Source: Streptomyces sp. WM6378
GTDB lineage: Bacteria > Actinomycetota > Actinomycetes > Streptomycetales > Streptomycetaceae
Reading direction: 5' to 3'
Assembly: GCF_001279695.1 (NCBI RefSeq)
Contig: NZ_LGDD01000010.1
Coordinates: forward strand, 1 to 23,220
Length of the DNA stretch: 23,220 nucleotides
Each line of letters begins with the position of its first letter. The stretch's first letter is position 1. The translations under genes were made by a program, and so were the position numbers. Under the pieces are notes generated by a model that made no database searches, was not told the DNA's origin, and saw only the letters and a program-made list of their open reading frames with translations. This document shows positions 7,683-17,833 of the stretch, piece after piece.

Positions 7683-8924
7683 CTACCAGCGGACCGGAAG
7701 CTCGTGCAGCCCGTAGAGCACGCTGTCGTACTTGATGCTCAACCCCTCGACCGGAATGGCGAGTTGGAGGTTGGGGATGCGCTCGAAGAGCTTCCGGTAG
7801 GCGACCTCCATCTCGATCCGCACCAGGTTCTGCCCCAGGCACTGGTGCACGCCGTAGCCGAAGGCCACGTGACTGCGGGCGGACCGGGAGGGGTCGAACG
7901 TGTGGGGGCATTCGAAGACGGACTCGTCGTGGTTGGCCGCGGCGACCAGCGGCACGATGCCTTCGCCTGCCTTGATGAGCTGGCCGGCGATCTCCACGTC
8001 CTCGACCGCCACCCGCAGGGACACCAGGTCGGCGACGGAGTGGAAGCGCAGCGTCTCCTCCACGGCCCGCTCGTCATTGATCCACTGGGGGTGCGTCAGC
8101 AGGGTGACCACGCCGAGCGCGATGTTGTTGGCCGTGGTCTCGTGGCCGGCGATGAGCAGCAGCATCAGCACGCCCGACAGCTCATGGGGGGCGATGACGC
8201 CGTTGGCCAGCAGTCGGCTCACCAGGTCGTCGCCGGGCCACTTCTCCTTGATGGAGATCAGTCGGTTGATGTAGCGCAGCAGTTCCTTGCCGGCCGTCTT
8301 GCGCTGCTCTTCGGTGGAGTTGCGGAGGGAGACCAGGACGCGGGTCCTGGACTCGAAGAACTCACGGTCCGTGGGCGGCACTCCGAGCAGCGAGGAGATC
8401 ACCAGAGAGGGGATGGGCAGCGCGAAGTCGGCGACGAGGTCCGCGGTGTTGCCCGCGGCCAGCATCTCGTCCAGGCGCGCCTCCACCGTGCGTTCGATCG
8501 CGGGCCGCATCGCCCGTACCCGCCGCACGGTGAACTCCGGGATCAGGGCCTTGCGGAACCGGTCGTGGTCGGGGGAGTCCATCCCCACGAACCAGCCCGG
8601 GATCTGATCCTGCTTGGGCACTCCCACGGTCTCCCCGACGTTGGGGAATCCCTCGTGCTCGGGGTTGGAGCTGATCTTGGGGTTGGTCAGTACGGCGCGA
8701 ACGTCCTCGTGCCGGGTGACCAGCCACACCCGCTTGCCGTCGGGCAGGTGCGAGAGGACCAGCCCCTGCTGGTCGCGGTAGTCGGCGTAATGGGGTGGTG
8801 GGAACGGCACGCCGGGTTGGCGCAGCGGAAATTCGACCATCGGCGAATCCGTCGTGTCCGTGGCCGGACCTGCCTGGGCCGAGGCCGGGCAGGTCCGCGG
8901 CACGGGCGGGCCTGTGTGCGTCAT
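7683..8924 (-). CDS. pimG-like: Cytochrome P450, polyene methyl-to-carboxyl oxidase type
   Basis: This 413-residue P450 shows the I-helix oxygen-binding motif AGHETT (259-264), an ExxR helix (ETLR) and the haem loop FGYGVHQCLGQ with Cys362 as iron ligand. It is a soluble bacterial class I enzyme with no membrane anchor. Directly downstream is its probable ferredoxin, and upstream is the aminotransferase gene, with a 28-base gap. Polyene clusters carry two kinds of P450: one oxidises the branch methyl to a carboxyl (AmphN, NysN, PimG) and is paired with the ferredoxin; the other hydroxylates or epoxidises elsewhere. The pairing here argues for the first, which is inference. The ATG at 8924 has GAGAGGGG about 10 bases upstream. 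An in-frame Met29 (MVEFPLRQPG) is a possible alternative start, because the first 28 residues are poorly conserved-looking linker. Confidence 0.92.
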   Translation of the reverse strand: MTHTGPPVPRTCPASAQAGPATDTTDSPMVEFPLRQPGVPFPPPHYADYRDQQGLVLSHLPDGKRVWLVTRHEDVRAVLTNPKISSNPEHEGFPNVGETVGVPKQDQIPGWFVGMDSPDHDRFRKALIPEFTVRRVRAMRPAIERTVEARLDEMLAAGNTADLVADFALPIPSLVISSLLGVPPTDREFFESRTRVLVSLRNSTEEQRKTAGKELLRYINRLISIKEKWPGDDLVSRLLANGVIAPHELSGVLMLLLIAGHETTANNIALGVVTLLTHPQWINDERAVEETLRFHSVADLVSLRVAVEDVEIAGQLIKAGEGIVPLVAAANHDESVFECPHTFDPSRSARSHVAFGYGVHQCLGQNLVRIEMEVAYRKLFERIPNLQLAIPVEGLSIKYDSVLYGLHELPVRW

Positions 8925-8952
8925 GGGTCGGTATCCCCTCTCGAACGGTCCG

Positions 8953-10011
8953 TCAGCTGGCGCCGTAGAACGCGCGGACCCTGTCGATCACGAAGTCCTG
9001 GTCGGCGGCCGTGAGTTCGGTGTGGGTGGGCAGATACAGCCCGTCCTCGGCAAACGCATGTGCCTTGAGCGAGGGCCAGTCGGGATGGAAGTACATGGGC
9101 TGTTGGCTCATGGGCTTGAAGAACAGCCGGGTCTCGATCGACTCACCGGCCAGGAACTCCCGCAGCTCCGCACGGTGCTCGGCCCGCAGGTCGTACATCC
9201 ACAACACGTCCCTCGGCGGCATCAACGTGATACCAGGAACGCCGGCGAGGCCCTCGTCATAACGCCGCTCGATCTCCCGCCGGGTTTCGAGGATGTCATC
9301 GATCCGCTCGACCTGGGCGAGCGCAATGGCGGCCTGCACGGCCGTCATGCGGAAGTTGTAGGCGACCTTCTTGTGCAGGAAGCTGTGGTCCTTGGTGAAG
9401 GCCATGGCCCGCAGGTGCGCCAGTTGCCCGGCCAGCTTGGGGTCATCGGTGAGGCAGATGCCGCCCTCACCCGCCGTAATGATCTTGTTGGCGAACAGTG
9501 AATAGCACGCGATGTCCCCGACCGGACGGATGCCGTGGGCCTCGGCGCTGTCCTCCACAACCCGCAGGTTGTACTGGTACGCAATATCCATCACGGCGTC
9601 CATATCGCAACGCCTGCCATAGATATGAACGGGCATCACGGCCTTCGTACGCGCCGTGATCTTCTCCTCGATGCGGGTGACATCGATGTTGAGATCGTCC
9701 CCGCAGTCCACGAACACGGGCGTCGCACCGGTATAGGTGACCGCCCACGCCGAAGCGATCATCGTGAACTCCGGGACGATGACCTCATCACCCGGGCCGA
9801 TTCCCAATGCCCGCAGCGCGAGCGTGAGCGCCGCCGTCCCCGACGAACAGGAAACGCCGTGCGCGATCCCGTTGTATTCGGCGAAGGCGCGCTCGAACCT
9901 CTGGACCATCGGGCCCTGAGAAGATATCCAGCCGTCCTCGACGGTGGTGGTCAGATACTCCAACTCCTTGCCGTCCAGAGCGGGCCTGGAAACCGGGTAC
10001 TTGAAAGACAT
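8953..10011 (-). CDS. pimC-like: PLP-dependent sugar aminotransferase (DegT/DnrJ/EryC1), GDP-mycosamine type
   Basis: The protein has 352 residues, a typical length for this family. It shows the phosphate-binding SSGTAALTLAL (57-67), the PLP-pairing aspartate in VVEDSAEAHG (Asp154) and the Schiff-base lysine in NKIITAGEGG (Lys176). DGWISSQGP near residue 27 is the usual N-terminal motif. From family knowledge it resembles NysDII/AmphDII/PimC, which transfer an amino group to GDP-3-keto-6-deoxymannose to give GDP-mycosamine. It lies between the glycosyltransferase and P450 genes in one direction with 58- and 28-base gaps, fitting a mycosamine role. AGGAAGAGG precedes the ATG. Perosamine synthases are close relatives, so the exact sugar is inferred from the polyene context. 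The GDP-mannose 4,6-dehydratase that supplies the substrate is outside the window. Confidence 0.9.
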   Translation of the reverse strand: MSFKYPVSRPALDGKELEYLTTTVEDGWISSQGPMVQRFERAFAEYNGIAHGVSCSSGTAALTLALRALGIGPGDEVIVPEFTMIASAWAVTYTGATPVFVDCGDDLNIDVTRIEEKITARTKAVMPVHIYGRRCDMDAVMDIAYQYNLRVVEDSAEAHGIRPVGDIACYSLFANKIITAGEGGICLTDDPKLAGQLAHLRAMAFTKDHSFLHKKVAYNFRMTAVQAAIALAQVERIDDILETRREIERRYDEGLAGVPGITLMPPRDVLWMYDLRAEHRAELREFLAGESIETRLFFKPMSQQPMYFHPDWPSLKAHAFAEDGLYLPTHTELTAADQDFVIDRVRAFYGAS

Positions 10012-10069
10012 CCGCTGCCTCTTCCTGGTCTTCCTCGTGGTCCTGGTACGTATGTGGGTGTGCGCGGCC

Positions 10070-11458
10070 TTACGCCGGAGCCGGAGCCAGGGCCGAATGC
10101 CCGAGGATCAGCTCGGCAGCGGTCTCCCGGCCGCCGGCCGCACGCTGCAGGGCACCGAGCCGCTTCGCGTTCTCATGGAAGGAAGGGGTCTGAAGCACCC
10201 GCGTGAGCTTGTCGAGCACGTCGTCGACATCGATGTCCCGCGGCCGGTCGAGGGTCAGACTGATACCGAAGTCCCGGCCGCGGACGGCCTGGTCGTAGCA
10301 GTCCACCCACAACGGCCGGACCACGAGCGGCTTGCCGAAATACACGCCCTCGTTGTAGCCGTTGCCGCCACCGTGGGTGAAGAACACCTTCACGTTCGGA
10401 TGGGCCAGCACGTCCAACTGCGAGGGCACCCAGTTCTCGATACGGAGATTCGCCGGCAAGGACTCCTTCGGCGGCAGCAGATGCTGCTGCTCCGACGGCA
10501 GCTTCCACAGCACCTGATGCCGACCCTCAAGCCGACGGGTGACCTCCACCATGGAATTGACCTGGTGCTGGGTGAGCCGGGTGATCGTCCCGAACCCCAC
10601 ATAGACGACCGAGGACTGCTCATCCAGCCATTGCGAGAGAACGTCGTCCTGTGATGCTTCCGGCAACGGCGGCACCATTGCACCGACCAGTCGCACCTTC
10701 TCCGGAATGTCGAAGGGGTAGTCCAGCTCGGCGATCGAATTGCACAGCACCAGCTCGGCGTGCTCGATCCGGGCCATCGGACTGAGCGGCCCGAGACCGT
10801 GCCCCTTCCGCCGCCGGTTGTCCTCCGCGACCACCTTGCCCATCTGCGGCGTGCAGAACATCGCCAGCGTCCGCCACTTGAAGAGCGCGTTACTCATCCG
10901 CTGGGCGGGCGTCATCGGGTGCGGCAGCCCCGTGTGCGGTACGGGGAAGTCCCCCGGCGTGTAGCCCTTGGAGAAGGGAGTGAACGCCGTCAGCACGTTG
11001 CTTGGCACAAACGGCACACTCAGCACGTACGGAATCTTTCGAGAAATCGCCAATTCGATCCCGAAAGCGCTGATGCAGTCGATGACCATCAGCGCCGGCC
11101 GCACCTCGTCGACAATGGCCGCCAGCTTACGGAACTTCTCCTCGTGCCGCCCCGGCTTGTAGGACTGCCGGATCACCGCGCGATGCGCCTTGAATCGCGA
11201 GGACTGAGTGATCTCGCGATAGACCGCGTCGTCCCACGTCACCGCCGACAACTCGGTGACCACCTCACCTAGCGAGGCGAACTCCACCTCGGACCCGACC
11301 GATATCCGCTTCACATCCTCGCGCCGGGGCTCGTCGGTGGCGAACCAGAGATCCGGCACATTCTGGCGGGAGAGCTCTTGGGCGAGCACGAGCAGTGGAT
11401 TGGCCAACCCGCTCTCCGGAAGACTGACGAAGAGGATCGGCCGTCGGGCGGATTCCAT
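10070..11458 (-). CDS. pimK-like: Polyene macrolide glycosyltransferase (mycosaminyltransferase family)
   Basis: The protein has 462 residues and a GT-B fold of the UGT/MGT type (GT1). The N-terminal acceptor half begins RRPILFVSLPESGLANPLL. The C-terminal donor half has the signature VFFTHGGGNGYNEGVYFGKP followed by PLWVDCYDQ. VVYVGFGTITRL marks the linker to the second Rossmann domain. Relatives NysDI, AmphDI and PimK attach mycosamine to the macrolactone. The chosen ATG at 11458 (MESARRP) has AAAGGGA just upstream. The frame stays open back to 11824, but that extra stretch is arginine/proline-rich, has no ribosome site and does not resemble a GT N-terminus. It is read with the aminotransferase gene, so sugar formation and transfer are probably co-expressed. 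Confidence 0.92.
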   Translation of the reverse strand: MESARRPILFVSLPESGLANPLLVLAQELSRQNVPDLWFATDEPRREDVKRISVGSEVEFASLGEVVTELSAVTWDDAVYREITQSSRFKAHRAVIRQSYKPGRHEEKFRKLAAIVDEVRPALMVIDCISAFGIELAISRKIPYVLSVPFVPSNVLTAFTPFSKGYTPGDFPVPHTGLPHPMTPAQRMSNALFKWRTLAMFCTPQMGKVVAEDNRRRKGHGLGPLSPMARIEHAELVLCNSIAELDYPFDIPEKVRLVGAMVPPLPEASQDDVLSQWLDEQSSVVYVGFGTITRLTQHQVNSMVEVTRRLEGRHQVLWKLPSEQQHLLPPKESLPANLRIENWVPSQLDVLAHPNVKVFFTHGGGNGYNEGVYFGKPLVVRPLWVDCYDQAVRGRDFGISLTLDRPRDIDVDDVLDKLTRVLQTPSFHENAKRLGALQRAAGGRETAAELILGHSALAPAPA

Positions 11459-11616
11459 GGATTCCCTTTCGCGAGGACAGACGGGGTTCGGCGAGCACCC
11501 CCTCGTGCGGATCGACCGGCCGCACCTCCCTTTGATCTCACGCCGCCCACCGGAAAATCCGTAGAACCCGTCCGGCATTTCGGGGCGGGGGCACACCGAC
11601 TGCCGGATGCCGTACC

Positions 11617-11634
11617 GGAGGCGGAGGCGGAGGC
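11617..11634. repeat. Three tandem GGAGGC units
   Basis: GGAGGC occurs three times in direct tandem, followed by GG. It is a short GC-rich microsatellite in non-coding DNA, with no known role. Confidence 0.6.
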
Positions 11635-11698
11635 GGGTGCGGTGCCGGAGACCGGCGCGGCAAGGTGCCGGCGGACGCGGGACCTCCGTCACCGCGAA

Positions 11699-11735
11699 CG
11701 CCGCATGGTGGGCTGCGAACCCCTGCCATGCGGCG
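11699..11735 (-). terminator. Inverted repeat, possible terminator of the cholesterol oxidase gene
   Basis: The perfect 10-bp arms CGCCGCATGG / CCATGCGGCG enclose 17 bases, within which GGG and CCC can pair further. It lies about 100 bases past the cholesterol oxidase stop. No U-tract follows, so an operator role is also possible. Confidence 0.45.
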
Positions 11736-11837
11736 GCAATCGGCCCGCTGCGGTATCGCGCCCCGCGAAGGGCACGGGAACCGCGCGATCGGCCGCGGAC
11801 GACCCGCAGCGAACGGACCGCCATTCCAGCGGAGCGT

Positions 11838-14214
<2,377 letters not shown>

Positions 14215-14233
14215 GCGTTTCACGCATGGTCGC

Positions 14234-14265
14234 AGGCCGTTCTCTCAGAATCGAGAGGACGGCCT
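14234..14265 (+). terminator. Hairpin terminator of the tRNA-Pro gene
   Basis: The 13-bp arms AGGCCGTTCTCTC and GAGAGGACGGCCT have one G-T pair and a 6-base loop. The hairpin starts 19 bases after the tRNA 3' end. Only a short T run follows. Confidence 0.75.
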
Positions 14266-14479
14266 TCCATATGTCCGGGGGTGATGATCGCAGCGCGGTC
14301 GCCCTCGGCGAGGGCGCACGTGTCTGGGCGGACCGTGGGGCGCCCGTACGGGAGGATCAATTCGCGGCTTTGTGACCGCATGCCTGTGCGTGGCAGTCAT
14401 GTAGCTGCCAGGCAGAGGCCCCGTGGCGCCCGTTGCCGGCGCTTCGGTTCGCGCAGCCCCGTCCGTACCGCCGGAAGGG

Positions 14480-14605
14480 TCAGGCTTTCTTGGCCACGCA
14501 GGACGTGAGCTGCAGGGCCGGAGCCGTCGGTCTTGCAGTCGATGTCCTAGCCGTCGACGCTGTTGACGAGGTGGGGCATCGCGGTGCCGATGAGCGACTG
14601 TTCGG
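14480..14605 (-). pseudogene. Degraded C-terminal remnant of an unknown protein
   Basis: On the minus strand a stretch with strong G/C third-position bias reads AEQSLIGTAMPHLVNSVDG, then an amber codon (14547-14549), then DIDCKTDGSG. A one-base shift near 14519 then leads into ALQLTSCVAKKA and a stop at 14480. Codon bias across both lesions suggests a former gene end. The two cysteines would suit a secreted domain. I do not recognise the family, and chance coding-like bias in 72% GC DNA cannot be excluded. Confidence 0.35.
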
Positions 14606-14609
14606 CACC

Positions 14610-14898
14610 GCGGGCACCGCATTCCTCATGCGCAAGCCCAGCCGCGGCCCTCGCCCGATCCTGTTGATCCTCACCCACGGCTGGCCATGGACGTTCTGGC
14701 ACTGGTCGAAGGTGATCGACCCGCTCGCCGACCGGCCGCGTTCGGTGGTGACCCTGCCGACGCGTTCGACGTCATCGTGCCGTCCCTGCCCGGCTTCGGT
14801 TTCCCCAGCCCGCTCAACGGCTTTTTGGACGTCAACTTCTGGAAGGTCTCCGACCTCTGGCACACCTTGATGACCGAGACCTTGGAATACGAGAAGGG
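14610..14898 (+). pseudogene. Truncated, frameshifted epoxide hydrolase (alpha/beta-hydrolase) remnant
   Basis: One plus-strand frame reads PRPILLILTHGWPWTFWHW then SKVIDPLAD. The next frame continues AAFGGDPADAFDVIVPSLPG followed by FGFPSPLNG and LWHTLMTETLEYEKG. Together they match the oxyanion (HGWPG) and nucleophile-side region (DVVVPSLPGFGFS) of microsomal-type epoxide hydrolases. The two frames are joined by restoring one missing C at about 14732 (GACCGGCC for GACCCGGCC). The glycine of HGWPG is tryptophan. The N-terminal EHN domain is absent, and everything after LEYEKG, including the catalytic core, is lost exactly where the SARP gene ends. It cannot make a working enzyme. The identity is clear from motifs; the exact 5' limit is not. 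Confidence 0.75.
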
Positions 14899-14899
14899 T

Positions 14900-17683
14900 T
14901 CAGGCGTCCGGCAGGCCCAGATACGAGCGCAGCTGGTGGGCCTCGGGGGAGTTGAGTCCCGTGAAGATGTCCAAGGCCTGCTGCCAGTACAGTCTGGCCT
15001 CCCGCGGCGCGCCACGTGACCGATGGGCCTGACCGAGCACGGTGAGCGCGCGCCCTTCCAGCGGGAGGAATCCGGCGGACCGAGCCGCGGTCACCGCATC
15101 GTGAACCCGGTCGAGGGCCTCGGCGACCTGGCCTTCATGGAGATGAGTGGCGGCAAGGCCGATCGCGGCCTGGACCTCGCTCTGACGGAAGCCGGCCCCC
15201 CGGGATATGTCCAACGAGGCGCGGTGATGGCGCAGCGCCGCATCGGTGTCGCCCAGGGCGCGATAGGCGTCGCCAAGGTTGTTGAGCGCGATGGCCTCGC
15301 TCGCCCGGGCGCCCGTCTCCCGGTGCAGGGCCTTGGCCCTGAGGTGGTGGTCGATGGCGAGGGTGAGCCGCCCCTGTTCGGCATGGACCATGCCGAGGTT
15401 GCCGAGGGTGATGGCCTCGCCCTCGCGCCAGTCGAAGCGGCGGTGGATGTGCAGTGCCTTGGTCAAGTGCTCAAGGGCCTCGGGGTATTGGGCGAGCTGG
15501 CGGCAGGCGTGGCCCAGGCCGTGGTGCATGACGGCCTGGGCCCGCTCGTCGCCCGCGGTGCGGGCCGCGTGTAGCCCCGCGCGCGCCGCGGTCAGCCAGT
15601 CCGTGTACCGGCCGTGGAGCCAGAAGAAGCCGCGCAGGGCATCGGCCAGCTGCCAGGCGGCCTCCAGCGGACCGTGCACCGACGTGTGCTGGATCGACGC
15701 GACGATGGACGGGGCCTCGGCTTCGAGCCAGGCACGGGCGTCGGCCTCCTCGGGGAAGACGACCGGGCGGGCCGTGTCGCCCGCAGCGGTGGACGGTAGC
15801 CGCAGGAAGCCCGGGAAGAGCTCACGGACCGCCGCGTCGGCGTGGCGCAGGTACCAGTCGAGCAGCCGACCCAGCGCCTCCTGCCGCCGCTCGGGGCTCT
15901 CCTCGGCATCGGCGCGCTCGCGTGCGTAGTCGTGCAGAAGGTCGTGCAGACCGTAGCGGCCGGGTGTCGGCCGGTGGACGAGATGGGCGGAGTGGAGGGC
16001 GGCCAGGACGGATTCCCCGGCTTCCTCCGGTACTCCCCAGAGAGCCGCTGCCGCGTTCGGGGTGAAGTCGGGACCGGGTGCCAGGCCGAGTTTCCGGAAG
16101 GCGGCGCGGAGCGCGGGGTCGAGCCCGCCGTAGGAGAGGTCGAAGGCGGCGCGCAGAGTCGAGGGCGGTTCGCCGGGCGGGGCCAGTCCGGACAGCGGGG
16201 TGTCGCCGACCAGTTCTGCGACGAGGTGCCCGATGGTGTGGCTGGGTCGGGTGGCGAGCCGTCCGGCAGCGGTCCGTAGCGCAAGGGGAAGCCAGGCGCA
16301 CAGCCGCGCGAGGTCGGCCGCCTCGGCGGGCTGTGCTTCGACCCGTGCGGAGCCGACGATGCGTGAAAGGAGTGTCAACGCCGCATCGGGATGGAGGAGT
16401 TGGAGGCCGATCGGAACGGCGTCGTCGAACGCCACCAGTTCGTGCAGATCCGCGCGGCTGGTGACGGCGACGGCACAGTGGGGGCTGCCCGGCAGCAACG
16501 GGCGTATCTGCTCGGCGGACCGGGCGTTGTCGAGGACGATCAGGACCCGTCGGTCGGCAAGGAGCGAGCGGTACAGGGCCGCCTGCTCGTCCCCGAGCAT
16601 GGGGATCTGGGCCGAGGGGACTCCGAGCGCACGCAGAAACCGGACCAGCACCTCCGATGCCGTCAAAGGGGCATCGGTCGACCAGCCGCGCAGATCGGCG
16701 TACAGCTGACCGTCCGGGAACCGGGACGCGACCCCATGGGCCCAGTGCACGACAAGTGCCGTCTTGCCGACCCCAGCGGTACCGCAGACCACGGCACAAC
16801 GTCCCGTGCCGCCGCCCAGCACGGCGTCCAGCCGCGCGAGGCTTTCCTCGCGGCCCGTGAAGTGCACGGTGTCAGAGGTGAGTTGACGAGGTATCACCGA
16901 CGGCGGTCCGAAAGCCGTGGATGCGGTCTCGAAGGAGCATGCCGGAGCGGCGAGACCGGGGTCGGCGCGCAGAACCGCCATGGCCAGGCCCTGGAGTTCC
17001 GTACCCGGTTCGAGCCCGAACTCCTGCGCCAGTACTGTCTTGGCCCGCCGGTATGCCGCGATGGCGTCGCCGGGCCGGCCACTGCGGTACAGCGCGATGA
17101 GCAGCTGCGCGGTGAACCGCTCCCGGGTGGGGTGGTCGCAGGCCAGCTCGGTGAGTTCCCCGAGCAGCCCGTCGTGTCGACCCAGTCGTAACTCCGCGTC
17201 CAGGCACCGTTCGTACGCGGTCATCCGGGACTCTGCCCAGGCCATGCACAGCTGCCGGCGCACCCGGTCGTCGGCGAGCCCGGTGAGCATGTCCCCGCGC
17301 CACAGCCCGAGTGCCTGCCGCAGCAGAGCTGCCCCCGGTTCATCGGGAATGTCCCTGGCCCGTTCGGCGAGGGCCCGGAACCGGAGGGCATCGACGTCCG
17401 CGGGATCCACATGGAGCGCGTAGGCGGCGCCGTGCGTCCGCAGACTCACCCCCGGCGTATCGGCAAGCAGACGGCGCAAGCGGGAGATGTGCCCATGGAG
17501 GGAGTTGCGGGCGGTCGACGGTGGCTCGCCGTCCCACAGGAGGGACATGAGCCGTTCCACGCGCACCGGCCGGTTGGCCTCCAGGAGCAGGACCGCCAGC
17601 GTCAGCTGTCGCAGTCGGGGCCCCACGTCGAGTACCCGCTCCTCGTCGCGGACTTCGAACGTCCCCAGCAGACGGAACTCCAC
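14900..17683 (-). CDS. Large SARP-family transcriptional regulator with NB-ARC and TPR domains (AfsR-like)
   Basis: The protein has 927 residues in three parts. Residues 1-95 are an OmpR-type winged-helix DNA-binding domain (MEFRLLGTFEVRD, RNSLHGHISRLRRLL) and about 96-245 a bacterial transcriptional activation domain (YERCLDAELRLG, ALYRSGRPGDAIAAYRRAK). At about 270-500 is an NB-ARC ATPase with Walker A GTAGVGKTAL (Lys307), Walker B VLIVLDNA and an arginine-bearing SPHCAVAVTSRA. From about 640 onward are TPR repeats (EAITLGNLGMVHAEQGRL, EAIALNNLGDAYRALGD). The layout is that of AfsR, not of the SARP-LAL type PimR. The GTG start has GAGGGGGG upstream. Leu165 is a TTA codon, so bldA may limit its synthesis. 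It is divergent from the transporter/MIO operon, its likely target; control of the polyene genes is possible but not indicated by position. Confidence 0.92.
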   Translation of the reverse strand: MEFRLLGTFEVRDEERVLDVGPRLRQLTLAVLLLEANRPVRVERLMSLLWDGEPPSTARNSLHGHISRLRRLLADTPGVSLRTHGAAYALHVDPADVDALRFRALAERARDIPDEPGAALLRQALGLWRGDMLTGLADDRVRRQLCMAWAESRMTAYERCLDAELRLGRHDGLLGELTELACDHPTRERFTAQLLIALYRSGRPGDAIAAYRRAKTVLAQEFGLEPGTELQGLAMAVLRADPGLAAPACSFETASTAFGPPSVIPRQLTSDTVHFTGREESLARLDAVLGGGTGRCAVVCGTAGVGKTALVVHWAHGVASRFPDGQLYADLRGWSTDAPLTASEVLVRFLRALGVPSAQIPMLGDEQAALYRSLLADRRVLIVLDNARSAEQIRPLLPGSPHCAVAVTSRADLHELVAFDDAVPIGLQLLHPDAALTLLSRIVGSARVEAQPAEAADLARLCAWLPLALRTAAGRLATRPSHTIGHLVAELVGDTPLSGLAPPGEPPSTLRAAFDLSYGGLDPALRAAFRKLGLAPGPDFTPNAAAALWGVPEEAGESVLAALHSAHLVHRPTPGRYGLHDLLHDYARERADAEESPERRQEALGRLLDWYLRHADAAVRELFPGFLRLPSTAAGDTARPVVFPEEADARAWLEAEAPSIVASIQHTSVHGPLEAAWQLADALRGFFWLHGRYTDWLTAARAGLHAARTAGDERAQAVMHHGLGHACRQLAQYPEALEHLTKALHIHRRFDWREGEAITLGNLGMVHAEQGRLTLAIDHHLRAKALHRETGARASEAIALNNLGDAYRALGDTDAALRHHRASLDISRGAGFRQSEVQAAIGLAATHLHEGQVAEALDRVHDAVTAARSAGFLPLEGRALTVLGQAHRSRGAPREARLYWQQALDIFTGLNSPEAHQLRSYLGLPDA

Positions 17684-17708
17684 CCTGCAGCACCCCCCTC
17701 GCCGGCCT

Positions 17709-17722
17709 CGGCCGATCGGCCG
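17709..17722. promoter_or_regulatory. Perfect 14-bp palindrome, possible operator
   Basis: CGGCCGATCGGCCG is its own reverse complement. It lies 26 bases upstream of the SARP start codon, where it could block SARP transcription or translation if bound by a dimeric repressor. GC-rich palindromes arise by chance in such DNA, so the role is a guess. Confidence 0.4.
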
Positions 17723-17741
17723 GATGCCCAGTCAGCGACAC

Positions 17742-17773
17742 ATCATTGAGAAATCAGAGCGGCTTGGCAATAT
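17742..17773. promoter_or_regulatory. Candidate overlapping face-to-face promoters
   Basis: On the plus strand TTGAGA (17746-17751) is followed after 16 bases by CAATAT (17768-17773). On the minus strand TTGCCA (17765-17770) is followed after 17 bases by AATGAT (17742-17747). Each -35 overlaps the other's -10, so the two promoters could not be used at once. Both are only partial matches to the sigma-70-type consensus. Confidence 0.35.
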
Positions 17774-17833
17774 GGCTCAGGCCAACCGGGGAGCGCGCGG
17801 ACCCCCGGCTGCGAGGGGGGAGGGCGCACTGCC

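Larger units (their letters stand above)
11459..11837. other. Intergenic region between cholesterol oxidase and glycosyltransferase genes
   Basis: These 379 bases hold no convincing gene. They contain a 10-bp inverted repeat (11699-11735) and a short GGAGGC triplet repeat (11617-11634). They must hold the end of the cholesterol oxidase transcript and probably a promoter for the glycosyltransferase-to-PKS run, but no clear -35/-10 pair stands out. Confidence 0.6.
17684..17833. promoter_or_regulatory. Divergent promoter region between SARP and transporter operon
   Basis: This 150-base gap is the only untranscribed-looking stretch between the regulator (-) and the four-gene operon (+), so promoters for both should lie here. 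It holds the only AT-richer patch nearby (17741-17775) and a 14-bp palindrome at 17709-17722. Confidence 0.7.

Noticed and set aside
6978..9014. A 678-codon plus-strand open frame across PKS start, ferredoxin and P450
   Set aside because: It crosses three real genes on the other strand and has no recognisable motif.
11459..11824. N-terminal extension of the glycosyltransferase by 122 codons
   Set aside because: The extension is Arg/Pro-rich and lacks a ribosome site; ATG 11458 has one and starts a normal GT fold.
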